Assembly: GCA_027475525.1 (NCBI GenBank)
Contig: JAMWFC010000053.1
Location: 248,001-312,000 of the forward strand
Direction of reading: 5' to 3'
Length of the DNA: 64,000 bases
DNA from: Macrolepiota albuminosa
Lineage: Eukaryota; Basidiomycota; Agaricomycetes; Agaricales; Agaricaceae
Positions 35,130 through 46,205 of this stretch are shown here, in pieces. Made by a program: the position numbers and the translations under genes. The stretch's first letter is position 1. Each line of letters begins with the position of its first letter. The notes beneath the pieces are model-generated. The model did no database searches. It was not told where the DNA came from and saw nothing but the letters and a program-made list of their open reading frames with translations.

Positions 35130-35845
35130 TTTCATGACCCCTCCCCTCCGGGCCCACCCCGGGACACCCCTGGAACACCCTCCGGGACTCTCCCTCCGAC
35201 CCCACAGGACACGCCCCACCATCACAACCACCGACACCGCCATCACACGCATCAAGGACCGCCATCAGCTGCCACCAGCCCTCGGATCACGCGACTTGTT
35301 CCCAGCCATCGCGCATCACGCATCACAGCTCCATCCGCGCCAATTGATCACGTGCCCCACACGCACGATCCCGGTATGCAGCCCCTGCCACTACTCAATG
35401 ACCCCCGGAACCCATCCCAGACATCCCGAAACCCCAAGACCCGGTCCCGTAGTACTTATAGCATAGTTCCCTGTTGTATTCGCCAGTCTTGATATTACAT
35501 TGCATTACTTGGATTGTTGCATGCCCTCTACTTGACTGGTACGCATTGACTGGCACGCTTGAATACTCGTGTGCTCTAAGATTGGTATGCACTTCGCGAC
35601 TCTAATTTACTAACTTGGTCTCGTCTTAGAACCTCCGGTTCACGACTCGACCCCCACCTGAACTCCCCAGCTACCTACCCCCAAAACCCCCGGACCAAGT
35701 CCCCTCTCCCGGGACTCCCCTGTCCACGTCTTGAACCCCGGAGTCCTAGCCCCAGAGTTCCAGACACCCGAGTATCCGTGGGTCAAGTCCACATTGTAAG
35801 GGTGATTGCTTTCCCAGAAGGCCCCCGATTCAGCGGAACCTGACA
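35130..35845 (+). repeat. 3' LTR of A1
   Basis: It is 716 bp, starts tttcatgacc (TG changed to TT), ends CCTGACA, and is preceded by the purine run gaggggggggtga. The duplication CAATC follows. It carries cagtcttgatattac near 35485, as in the other LTR A copies. Confidence 0.93.
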
Positions 35846-35850
35846 CAATC

Positions 35851-36306
35851 AAGGGAATTTTCAAGGCACAAGGGCATGTCTTTGGAAACTGGAGGCTGTT
35901 TAAGATGGAAGAAAGATATGGGTTGTTGGTTTTCAATGCCTTTGACAATATATTAGAGCTGTAATCTGCCACTATATGCATAGCCATTTTCAATATGCCA
36001 GGTATATAAGACATCACACTTTGCTAAAACGGTCCTGCCTGTCACTCTCTCAGCAAATGAAGCAGCAAAGTTGTAAAGAAGAGGTTCCAATGCAAGAAGA
36101 GCTTTGTTATAAGAAATGGTGTTTATGTGGCAAAAGTCCAGGAATTGTTGAACTGCACTGCTATATTTCTTTTTTGTAGAGGGTTTCCAGGCCTTTTGAA
36201 TCACCAATTGTATATGAAGGATATGAGGTGTATCTGTCCCATCTCCACAGTTGATGTGTTTTTCTAAGTGAGAGTCAGAAGATGGAGCCTGTATGAACAG
36301 AAACAA
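35851..36306 (-). pseudogene. Tyrosine recombinase, N-terminal part (Ngaro N)
   Basis: The core-binding domain reads WKPSTKKKYSSAVQQFLDFC and then LYTWHIENGYAYSGRLQL, the usual SAM-like helical fold that grips DNA before the catalytic domain. The protein continues to about 35851 (NILSKALKTNNPYLSSIL) and would run on at 8657. A1 interrupts it with a clean 5-bp duplication. Confidence 0.85.
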
Positions 36307-36649
36307 GTGAGGGTATGTAATGAGATAGCAATGTCTGCAGGAAGTCGGAGATGTATTGGTTAGCTAGTGTGGCCAGTAAGTAATTGTACATAAATAAGAA
36401 GAGTTGTCCTTAATTGTGCTAATTCCAATATGATTATATGTATGTATTAGTTTGTATGCATTAAATGCTAACTTAGTGTCAATGAGGATGAGTTGTATCA
36501 GAATATTGAGTGACTTGGTCTCTATTGCAAAGTGTTGTATCAGAATATTGAACTGTATCAATATAATGTGTATTTAATACCTATAATTTATATGTGCAAA
36601 GTGTTGTATTGAACTATTAAACTGTATGATCATGATATGGTACAGCGTC

Positions 36650-37830
36650 ATATTGAAAGTTGTAAGGACAAGTTGTAGAGTCTTATGATGTAGAGAAGAT
36701 CAATTTGGAGGTAAGCTCATATGCAAAATGCTTGATAAGACCAGAGTCTTGAGGTAGGGTGGAATCACTGGAGAAAAAGGATAGAGGAGTTTGCATGAAG
36801 AGAAAATACCATGTGAAGGAGCATCTGCGAGGTTGTGATCCATATTGAGTGGCTCTGAAAATTTGAGACTATATTCTAAAGGATGAAATTTGAGGCTGAA
36901 TTTCTTGAGTGGCCTGCATGTAATGGGCTAACACATCCAGAGTTATCCAAATATATAATAATGTGGCAATTTTGAAATTTTGCTGTGATGAGTGTGCATA
37001 TTGCTAAGTCTATGGCAACCATCTCTGCCCATCCAATATTACATTCCAAAGTCTTCCGTCCCAGTAATAGCTTCCAGGCCAGCCATTTTCTATTTAAGTT
37101 GAGACTGATACTTTAGGAAGTTGAGGCATCCACATGAAAGATGATTTCAAGAGGGAGAGGGGGTTTGTATATTTGCAAAGAACAGTGGAAATGCAAGGTG
37201 TTGGTCCACTAGATAATGTCACTCATCACTACAGGTGTAACTCTGTGTTTAATCCATAGAGGAGAGTTGAGGGAAAAAGCTGCACAAAATTTGTAAAGAG
37301 ATGATAAATGAGAATGCCCTATGGGAATAATCAATGTGATGTGATTGAGAGTTCCAATTAGAGATACTGTAGTCTGCAGACTAACAAAAGCCCCCAGCAT
37401 CCAAGAAGAAAGTTGATCAAGATATTTGAGATGTTTCAGTGTTGGTAGAGAGACTGTCTTGAGCTCAAGAGACCATTCAAAGCCAATGTACATAAACGTG
37501 GAGGAGAAAGGAACAAATTTTTTGAGAGCCCAAGGCCATCTCAAATCTTTTGCAATATCCCAAATAAGATCTTCTGAATATCAATAGTAAACTGAGCCAT
37601 CATTGTGATGATGAGGATACCTGAAAAATATCAAGTCATTTACCCATTTCAGGAGGTCTTCAATGCCCTTTGTGTGGAAAAATTCAAAAGGCAGATTCAA
37701 CATCAAACACTGCGACCTGTGTCTCCACAAGAGCTTCTGCAACTAAGAGCCAGCAAGCCAAGAACATGCCCCAATCACATTGGAAGCATTTAGTGTCAAT
37801 GTGTGAGTTCACTGATGAAATTAAAGGGTT
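36650..37830 (-). pseudogene. RT and RNase H of the Ngaro element
   Basis: RT motif A reads VAVFDVESAFRNF (near 37690). The thumb reads YIGFEWSLELKTVSLPTLKH and then SLIGTLNHITLIIPIGHSH (about 37490-37300), typical of basidiomycete DIRS/Ngaro RT. RNase H has HVDASTS (near 37130) and NIGWAEMVAIDLAI (near 37035). The middle of RT, with the expected catalytic Asp pair, is damaged and I cannot read it. Many stops are present. Confidence 0.8.
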
Positions 37831-38674
37831 ATTGCAAGCAAATGAATGGTCGACAGTGATGCACATTTTCCCAGAAGTTTGTTCTATAACATTCAATGGA
37901 GCAGTACAATATGGGCTGAAAAGTTGTTCTGCCATCTCGTTCAAATTCATCAGACACATGTCCTAGAAGGCATTCCTTATTGTATTTGTCTAGTACAAAC
38001 AAGTGATGAGAGGTATTGTGATAATGATTAGGTAGAGAGTAGGTGGAATCTAAAGTAAAGTTTTCAAGACTCAAGGAGAAGCCATAATATAAGCCTTGTA
38101 TAATATATATAAAGCAGTCATGGGCATTGGTCTCATGTAGAATGGCAGCCCATATATCAACAATAAAAGGCGTAGTAACTGGGAAGTATTTACTGAGCAG
38201 TGCAGTTCTGAGCAGAGTGTTGTCTGCCACCACATAAAGAACAGGTGTGACAATGTGCACAGTCAGAAGAGGAGCAGGAGTTTGGTCTGTGGTATAAAAA
38301 ACAGTAGGTGACTCCCTCTGAACTAACAAATCAGCCATTGACCTTTTGGAGGATGCAATCAGTACATGTATAGGAAGAGAAACGGTGGTCTGTTTTACTA
38401 CAGACCATACATTTTGTGGTCTTCCCAGTGCCTCGGTTGCTGGAGGAGTAGGGTCAATGTTGTAAACCTTGAAAAGAGGCAGCACCTCTGTGGCTATTAC
38501 CCAGTGACATTTCCATCTCCTGAAAGGATTGTTGAGAGGTAGAGGTTGAAGGATTGGAAGTGGGGGTAGAAGTAGGGGCAGAATCACTAAACAGAAGATC
38601 AGACTGAAGGCCCATTGAATGATGAATACAGTCCTGCATATGATCATTGAACTTTTTTGTAAAGGGAAGTACAT
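37829..38674 (-). pseudogene. Ngaro ORF upstream of RT
   Basis: This is a 281-residue open stretch just before RT. It is probably the N-terminal part of the pol-like ORF or the end of ORF1. No motif is recognised. It stays open despite the decay of its surroundings, but I see no evidence of function. Confidence 0.45.
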
Positions 38675-38694
38675 GCCAGATATCCATGCATAGG

Positions 38695-40224
38695 TTATCC
38701 TGAGCCTGTAGACTTGGAAGTTGTCACCAAAATCCTGATGCTGTTGTATGCATTTGTAATGGATCTGGAAACAATCTGCAATGGCATGAGCTGTAGGTCC
38801 ACCAATATGACTATATGGGCCAGCTCAGAGACAGTTGCAGATGACCTAAACCAGTGTAGTAGATGCTTGCATAAATTCAAAAGCTGTAAGGTGGCATTCC
38901 TTGCTGAGATCAAATTTTGCATTTGAGACCTGAAGTTCTCCAATAAGAGACAGCAAAAGAGATAAATCACCCTGTCAGCTCATAAAGGTGAGAGTGTGGT
39001 AGCAGGCAGCAGTAGTGAGGGTATTTAGTAGGATGTAAGTAGTCCAGCCTGCATTGAAGACATGTTGGACCTGTAAAGTAATAGACATGACATCTGGATC
39101 TAGCTTTGTTATTGAAGTGGGAGGCACATCCAGCAGGGGTCTGGAAGTGGTAGAAAGAATGGGTAAGGAGGCTGGTGTGGATCTTGAAGCGCTCAGAGAA
39201 TCCTGATGTAATGTCCCAGAGTGGGAGTCAACCATAGCAGAGAGTAATGTGCTGGAGATCTGCCTTTCAGCCATGCCCAAGGAGGAGGTGGCTGGTGTAA
39301 TGTTGATTGCAGGGAGTAGCAATAGAGTAATCATGGACTAATTTGAAGTAGTGACCCCAGACTGTGGAAAGGCCTGCACAACACTGGCACCAAAATGTTG
39401 ATGGAGATTCAAGAGATCGGAGTGAGAAATGGTGACAGTGTCACCTGAGGTATTGCTCAGGGCAGATGTAGGGAAGAGTGGAAGTGTAGGAGGTAAGGTG
39501 TGGCCTGGGGCAGATGCAGGAAGAAAGGTATTGCCGGCAAATGTAAAGGGTAAAGTATAGCCTGAGGCAAATGGAGTGGAGATACTGCCACATGGAGTGA
39601 GCAAGGTAGAAGAGGTGGGAACAACAAGTGGAATAGAGGTAGTTACTCTGCTGCCTGGAAGGGCAGAGGAAGGAGGGTGTAGCAGAACAGAAGCATCCTG
39701 TGCAGACAATGCAAGAAGGGAGGAGGTAGAGGAATGAATGGGAGGCCAAAAGTAGGGCCATGAAAACCACCTGCATGAATGTACTTCTCTGCTGTAGCCA
39801 GAGAGAGTTGAGGAGGCCATGCAGGTTGTTGTGATAAGCGGTGACAGCTTGGTCTGTCAGGAGAATGGCTGCTCAGAGAGGGAGCACCCCCAGGAGAGGC
39901 AGCCAAGGATCTGATAGGAGGTAAGTGCTGAGGAGAGAAAGAAATGGTGTGGATAGAAAAGAGAGAGGCAGTATGGGGACCAAGAGAGGTACTACAAGGA
40001 GAAGGGAATGGGGTTGGATTGGGAGCTGGAAAATCACAGATGATGTTATCTGTATGCATCATTTGAGAGATAATGTGACTGGAGGAATCATCCAGGTCTA
40101 TGCCAGGCTCCTCATCAGAGGATTCCCCATCCTCAGGCATGCTCTGAATGGAAGAATGTAAGGTGACCTGCTTCTGTTTTTCTGTGGGCTGCTGAATAGA
40201 AAAGGATGCAGAAGCAGAGGCCAA
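38695..40224 (-). pseudogene. Ngaro ORF1 region (Gag-like, Pro/Ser-rich)
   Basis: Several minus-strand frames (40224-39643, 39820-39338, 39334-38975, 38970-38695) together look like one low-complexity protein. It has an acidic patch (EDGESSDEEPGIDLDD) near its start and long Pro/Ser/Thr-rich parts. Its place before RT suggests the Gag-like ORF1 of Ngaro elements. No zinc knuckle is seen. Confidence 0.55.
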
Positions 40225-40342
40225 GCAAGTGCATTCACTATAATGAGGTCAAGGCAGAGTCGATGAAGAGTTGGAGGTATCTATGAGCATCTTGGCAGCT
40301 ATAAGGAGAGAATACAAGAACACGAGATACACTGAGTAGAGT

Positions 40343-40491
40343 GTAAGATTTTTAATTAAGATGAAGAGAGTGTATAAAATGAGTAACTACGTGGAAATAT
40401 AAGAAAGAGTTGTCCCAAGTATTTGACTATGACACTACTGTCTGAAACATATTCTGCATTCATCCTATGCCTCCGTTCTATGGACTTCCAT
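40343..40491 (-). repeat. Left repeat a of the Ngaro element
   Basis: It matches 7683-7830 (aagatgaagagagtgta, then gttgtcccaagt, ending ggacttccat). In element orientation this is the 5' end. Confidence 0.85.
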
Positions 40492-40738
40492 CTACTTCAT
40501 TTGCCAGCTCCATGCTTCTCATCCCCATAACAGTGGCTAGACTATTGTTGAGTTGATAGCCTGAGTTGGTCCTTGCCATAATCTGTCCTGTATTTTCTGT
40601 ATTTTTATTGGGGTATTTTTGAAGATACAATTTGTTGGAACTTGCTACTAGGAGGCTTACAGTTTTCAGCCATGATAAATGTTTATTTTGACTTCTGGTG
40701 CTTGTTATGTCCCTGACTGCTGGCACAGCATCATATCA
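40492..40738 (-). repeat. Solo LTR C, second part
   Basis: It continues the LTR interrupted at 7399. It matches the reverse complement of about 45246-45480 and ends CATATCA, followed by the duplication CTAT (40739-40742). Confidence 0.85.
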
Positions 40739-40742
40739 CTAT

Positions 40743-40937
40743 ATAGTAAAAACACAAAAACAAGCTGCTTATAAAGCAGCAAGTAGATAAATATATAAAT
40801 ATATTATATCATATTATAATTATATTATATTATAATTATATTATATTATAATTATATTATATTATAATTATATTATATTATAATTAATATAATATAATGC
40901 CTACTACTATTAACTACAAGCTATGTGGCCATGGCCA
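40743..40937 (+). repeat. Right piece of the LTR E fragment with AT-rich minisatellite
   Basis: It resumes the LTR E text after LTR C (caagctgcttataaagcagc hairpin, ending ctatgtggccatggccag). At about 40808-40885 a 16-bp unit, attataattatattat, repeats about four to five times; other LTR E copies have only a short AT-rich stretch here. Confidence 0.65.
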
Positions 40938-41033
40938 GTTATTATGATATTGTCAGTACATACTCTAATACACTTTGGATCTCCCTCTGCCAGCTGTGTG
41001 ACTGAGCCACAGCCTCTAGAGGTTGCCCTTACA
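40938..41033 (+). repeat. Second copy of the LTR D 3' end
   Basis: It has 90% or more identity by eye to 6762-6848 and to the reverse complement of 51895-51990, ending GCCCTTACA. Confidence 0.75.
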
Positions 41034-41175
41034 AACTCTAAGAACAAGATGTATTCATAATAGTATAACAACAACACATGTATATATACCTAAGAACAAG
41101 ATGGATCAAACTAGAGAAGTAATCTACAAGGAGGCTGGTACTACTGCAATGTGGTCATGTGTGTGTATTGTGACA
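41034..41175 (-). repeat. Partial 3' LTR of element G
   Basis: On the minus strand TGTCACAATACACAC starts at 41175, after the purine-rich gatggggaggaatctgg. A TATA-like tatatatac lies near 41080. It is cut at 41033 by LTR D material. Confidence 0.55.
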
Positions 41176-41269
41176 CCAGATTCCTCCCCATCAAGGCCAA
41201 GGAAAGGCAGGAAGTGAGAAAAAAAACTTCCACTCTGGGTGCTATCTGGCCACTGGTGCCTCAGTTTTT

Positions 41270-44200
41270 TTTCCTGCCACTGTGATGCTTCCCATGCATC
41301 TTCTTATTCTCCCTGAACTCCTGGATAGCCTCCATTGTGTGAGGCATGTCATACTTTTTTAGCCACTCATCTTCACTTTCATCACAGCTCTTCCACCACA
41401 CCAAAAACTCAGCCACATCTCCTCTTATTCACTGCTCCTTCAGTATTTGCTCAATCTCAACCTCATCACCCATCTCCAACTGAACCAGTGGTGGTGGCTT
41501 CTGTCAATAGCCTAGGATTGTGTCCTCATATGCTGGGATGAGGCATGAGACATGGAACATGTCATGGATCACCTAACCGTTGGGCAGGGACACATGGTAA
41601 GTGGTGTCTGAAGTTTTCTGGGACATTCTGAAGGGGCCAAACTGCCCAAAATCCAACTTGTGGCTCAGCCTGTTTGAACACAGGTCTGCATGCTCCAGAT
41701 ATACATGGTCCTCCACCATGTAATTTGGGGCCTCATCTACCCATGCATCGTAGAACCTCTTCATCCTCTTTGCTGCCAGTTTTAACAACCCTTTCAGTTC
41801 CTCCTGCACCTCATGTATCTTGTCCAGTCAGGCGTCTGCCCTCAGCATGGATTGGGAGTTCACAGAGTTGATCAAGAACATAGGGTTATAGGCATACTCA
41901 GTGTAGAATAGAGACATACCTATCAAAGCGCTGACTTGATTTTTGTAAACAAACTTGGCAAAAGGCAGCCACTCCACCCAATCATCCTGATAGTAATGCA
42001 CAAACGTGCATAAGTACACTTCCAGCTCTTGATTAGCATGTTCCATCTGACCATTGGTTTGGAGGTGGTGTGCTGTGGATAATGCCTGCTTGATTCCAAG
42101 CCTCTCCCACATCCACCTCACATACCGAGCCACGAACTGAGGACCCCTGTCCAAGACAACCTTCTTTAGGGTGCTGTGCAAGCACCACACCCTCTCCCAG
42201 AAGGTGTTGCACATAGCTGTCACATCATTGGTGGAGTGGGCTCTGAGAAAATGAGCCTTCTTGGTAGACTTGTCACACACAACCTGGACAGCGCTGAACC
42301 CCTGCAACATCAGGAGTGGACTAATATAGTCTGTTGATATGTGCTGCCAGGGACCATTGGGAATCTTGAGGGGCTGCAGAGGCCCATGTAGCTTTTGATA
42401 ATGTGGCTTAGTCCTCTGACACATCTTGCAGCCCTCCATGTAGTGGCATACGAACTCTGACATTCTCAGCCAGTAATAATTCTGGACAATCAGTGCCAAT
42501 GTGTTTGCCTGGCCTGGATGGCCTGCCAGGATGAAGTTGTGGTAAAGCTGGAGGGTCATGCACTTTATCTCATTGACATCTGGGACATAGACTAGCCTCC
42601 AAAAATGCACCAACTCCTGGTCAACACTGAAACCCTTCAACTATGCCCATACCAGCACCAGTGCTGTGTCCAGACCCCACAGAGGTGTGAGTCTTGGGTC
42701 ACTGGGGAAAGCCACCTGAATATGCTCTAGTATAGTGCCATCTGCCACAATAACCTGTACTGCTGCCACCCTCTCCACTGTCTCTGACACCCCAAATTGC
42801 TCTATTGTCAACACCACTACTCTCTTTACCACATGTTCAACCCTCTCTGCTGGAAGCACTGTTTGGTCTGTGTTATCACAGCACTCATGTGGCACCTCAT
42901 AGTTTAGTTAATGCAACAACCCATCTGGACCAGCCCTCAATCAGCCTGGCTGGTGGTGAATGACAAACATGAACTGATTTAGGAAAGCTCCAGCGCTGTC
43001 TGTTGAGATCACAGGCAGTTATGAAGTATTCCAAGTTCTGGTAATCTGACACCACCTCTACTAGGAAAGGGTTTCCTTCCAGGTAAGGGCACCATGTCTC
43101 AAACACACGTATGACTGAGAGTAACTCCTTGTCATGCACATTGTAGTTTCTCTCTGCTGGTTGCATTGCCCTGGAAAAGAAAGCCACTAGCTGCCAGTCA
43201 CCATCCTCTGCTCATTGCAAGAGAACTGCTCCCACCGTGAAGTCCAAAGTGTCTGTCTCCACTCAAAATGCTGCATCCATGTTCAGCATGACTAAGACCA
43301 GTGCTTGTGCAAAGGCCACCTTCACCGCTGCAAATGCCACCTGCTTCACATCCCCCCATGTAACGAAGTTACGGGTTTTAAAGAGCTCAGTGTGCACACC
43401 ACAGTGAATCAGACCAGACCGGTCTATTGACAATGTAGTGTACAACAAAAAAGTAAGCTGCTTAGTAAGCAGCACATGTAACTAGGTATAATAAAGTAAT
43501 TAATATAAATATTATATTATAATAAGTATAATATAATATCTACTACAGTAAGTAAAGCTATGTGGCCAACGCCACATAGTGGACTATGCTACACACCCCC
43601 CAATTAGACCGAGCTACAGTCTCAAAATAATACAATGGTCAGGCCATCAGTAAGTCAGAGATGGGGGCAATTGGAGAGTCCCCAGGCTCCCAGAATAGAT
43701 CGGCAGTCGCGTAACCGGGAGTTCTAAGACGAGACCGGATTAACAAATTATAAGTCGCAAAGTGCGTACCAAACTTAGAGCACACGATTATTCAAGCGTG
43801 CCAGTCAAAGCGTGCCAGTCAGTGTGTAGAGTTCTGTCAATGAACTCAGCGACTGATGTCGGGTGCTAGGCAATAGATCCTAGCTAGTGGATTCAAAAAA
43901 ATGTAACGAAGTTACGAGTTTTAAAGAGCTCAGTGTGCACACCACAGTGAATCAGACCAGACCGGTCTATTGACAATATAGTGTACAACAAAAAAGTAAG
44001 CTGCTTAGTAAGCAGCACATGTAACTAGGTATAATAAAGTAATTAATATAAATATTATATTATAATAAGTATAATATAATATCTACTACAGTAAGTAAAG
44101 CTATGTGGCCAATGCCACATAGCAGACTACGCTACATCCCACCTCCACAGCATGTCCTTCCTCTTCAGCCTCTTCAGGGGTTATATGATTGTTGCATAAT

Positions 44201-44850
44201 TTTCCATGAACTGGCAGTAAAAATTGCCGAACCCAAGGAATTGGTTAACATGGCAGAGATTGTGAGGGGTAGGCCAGTCTATGACACCGCTGACCTTGAC
44301 TGGATCCATCCCAACATGCCACAGCATAATCTTCATCCTCAGGTAGTCAACCTCCACCATGCAAAACCTGCACTTCTCTGGTTTCAAGAACAGATTGGCC
44401 TCTCTCAGATAGTGCAGAACCTCCCATACTTGTGCATCATGCTGCTGTGGGTCCTCAAAGAAAATAATGATGTTGTCCAGGTGCAGCACTACATATACAT
44501 CCACCAAGTCATGGAACAACTCATTCACTATCCACTGGAATGCTGCCAGAGCATTGCACAAGCCAAATTGCATCACCAAGGACTTGAACTGCCCATAACA
44601 TGTACAAAACCACATTTTCCATTTGTCATCCTCCCAGATGCAGATATTATAGTAACTCCACTACATATCCAAGGTTGTGAACACCTTGGCAGCCTTCAGG
44701 TGATCCAGGAGTTTGTTAGTTAAAGGAATGAGGTATGCATCCAGCCTTGTCACCACATTCAGGGCCTGGAAATCCATGATAAGGCACAAAAAGCCATCCT
44801 TCTTCTTCACAAAGAACACAGGAGCACCACACAGGGCCTTCAAGGGGTAA
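41270..44850 (-). pseudogene. pol: pol of chromovirus G (RT, RNase H, integrase, chromodomain)
   Basis: Right to left it reads RT from APVFFVKKKDGF (near 44820), a damaged catalytic region with LHLDNIIIF (near 44470; the second Asp of YLDD is Asn), RNase H with ERNYNVHDKELLSVI (near 43150), and integrase with the HHCC zone (HPGQANTLALIVQNYYW, CKMCQ) and core (STDYIS; VVLDRGPQFV; NGQMEHANQ) at 42640-41830. A chromodomain (VWWKSCDESEDEWL near 41370) follows. The integrase frame 42640-41828 is still open. RT is split by the miniature element E, and its start is cut by A4 at 44854. Confidence 0.85.
43359..44136. mobile_element. Miniature LTR retrotransposon E (TRIM-like)
   Basis: Two 235-bp direct repeats (43359-43593 and 43902-44136) start TGTAACGAAGTTACG and end GCTACA, enclosing only 308 bp. 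Flanks CCCCA (43354-43358) and TCCCA (44137-44141) differ by one C/T. The repeats contain a hairpin (gctgcttagtaagcagc) and the palindrome ctatgtggccaacgccacat. No ORF is present. The core at about 43705-43830 matches LTR A reversed (gttctaagacgagacc to gcgtgccagtca), so it has picked up foreign LTR sequence. Confidence 0.8.
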
Positions 44851-45245
44851 ATGTGTCATGACCCATTACCCCACCACACCATGCAAACCCCGACATGCCA
44901 CAACATGCAAGCCCTGACACCCTGCCCTTGCCATCCAACCAAGTAAACAATTCTGTCACCCATCTATAAGCTCCGCTCTCATAATCATCCTGGCATTCAA
45001 CCATCCACCAACCAATGGGCCCCAACTGATCCCCCCAGCACCACACCCATACCTGGACAATACACTGCATAGGACTCACACCCAGACAATACAACACTGA
45101 TGATGCCAACTGTAGTTGGGTGCGCTAGACATATATGCAGTATAATGCTGTCTCCAGCACTTGGCATATGTAGTTGTGAGGAGTCCCGACAGGGTCCTGG
45201 TGTGCTCAAGCAGAGGTAATAGAACAAGGCACTAGATGATAGCGC

Positions 45246-46205
45246 TGATACGATGCTGTACCAGCAGTCAGGGACACAACATGCACCAGAAGTCAAAATA
45301 AACATTTAATTATGGGCTGAAAACTGTAAGCCTCCTGGTAGCAGTCTCAACAAATTATATCTCCAAAAACACCCCAATAAATACACAGACAGTACAGAAC
45401 AAAGGGCAGGGACCAGCTCAAGCTGTCAACTCAACAATAGTCCAACCACTGTTATGGGGAGGGGAAGCATGGGAGCTGGCAGAGGTGACAAAAGGGGATC
45501 AAATTGTGATGATCTAGATCAAGATCTGATCTGACAATCCCCAATTTGATATGACTGAAAGGGGAAAGGGAAAGAAGCATGGAGGGATGTCAAAAGAGAT
45601 GAATAGAATGGTGGCACATGCATTGAATGGAGGAAGGGAGGGATGAATGGAATGGTGGCACTGAAACATGCATTGAATGGAGGAAGGAAGAGATGAATGG
45701 AATGGTGGCACTGAAACATGCATTGAATGGAGGAAGGAAGAGATGAATGGAATGGTGGCACTGAAACATGCATCACCAAAATGGAAAATGGAACAACAAA
45801 TTAGGTCAGGAATGCTGGGAGGTCAAGAGCAAAAAGTCATGTGATCTGGTGGTCTGTGCACTGGAAAATTAGTATAAATAGTCCAAGTAGAGTAGAGAAT
45901 AAACAGGCATTTGATAGGCAAAGGCTCAGTGGTTCCCAGGGAGTGAATCACCTAGGCTAGAGTTTATTGAACACCTCTTATTGGAAGTCTATTGGTAGAC
46001 AAAGGCTCGGTGGTTCCCAGGGAGTGAACTACTTAGGCTGGAGTTTATTGAGAACCTTCTTCTGCCTATCAGGATATTTGATATTCTGTGAAGCACCCAA
46101 TACATCAAGTTTTTATCATCAAGCACCAGTGTGGATTAGAGGTCACTTTCTAAGACTTCAAGAAAGCCCCAGAACTATCAGTACTACTTGCAACCAAGTA
46201 CTACA
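45246..46205 (+). repeat. LTR C inside LTR B
   Basis: It is 960 bp from TGATACGATGC to GTACTACA, with GCGC on both sides (45242-45245 and 46206-46209). The TATA box TATAAATA lies at 45873-45880. Confidence 0.85.
45598..45772 (+). repeat. 50-bp minisatellite in LTR C
   Basis: A unit beginning gatgaatggaatggtggcac starts at 45642, 45692 and 45742, with a shorter, variant first unit at 45598. The other LTR C (near 7240) has about one unit. Confidence 0.85.

Larger units (their letters stand above)
8663..35845 (+). mobile_element. Chromovirus copy A1 (27.2 kb with nested elements)
   Basis: It starts TGTCACGACC and ends GAACCTGACA, flanked by the 5-bp duplication CAATC (8658-8662 and 35846-35850). 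Its own sequence is 8663-13269, 20985-23766 and 32250-35845. The gaps are filled by A3 (duplication GAACT) and by element B (duplication CCGC). Gag and pol carry several in-frame stops, each a CGA-to-TGA change where I could compare with A2, so the copy is dead but fairly young. Confidence 0.95.
7400..40491 (-). mobile_element. Ngaro-like tyrosine-recombinase retrotransposon N, split by A1
   Basis: Read on the minus strand, the order is repeat a (40491-40343), a Pro/Ser-rich ORF1 region, RT, RNase H, tyrosine recombinase, repeat b (8010-7829), repeat a again (7830-7683), and repeat b again (7582-7400). This a-ORFs-b-a-b layout of split direct repeats is the hallmark of Ngaro elements, and the enzyme set RT/RNase H/tyrosine recombinase is that of the DIRS order. 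Without the 27-kb A1 insertion and its duplicated 5 bp, the element is about 5.9 kb, normal for the group. It sits inside solo LTR C. All genes are degenerate. Confidence 0.85.

Noticed and set aside
37829..38674. Open 281-codon frame as an active host gene
   Set aside because: It sits in frame order within the Ngaro element between ORF1 and RT, and both neighbours are decayed.
40808..40885. AT-rich stretch as replication origin or matrix attachment site
   Set aside because: It is a 16-bp minisatellite within an LTR E fragment; AT content alone is no support.
45598..45772. CRISPR-like array
   Set aside because: Units are contiguous 50-bp repeats without unique spacers, in a eukaryotic LTR.
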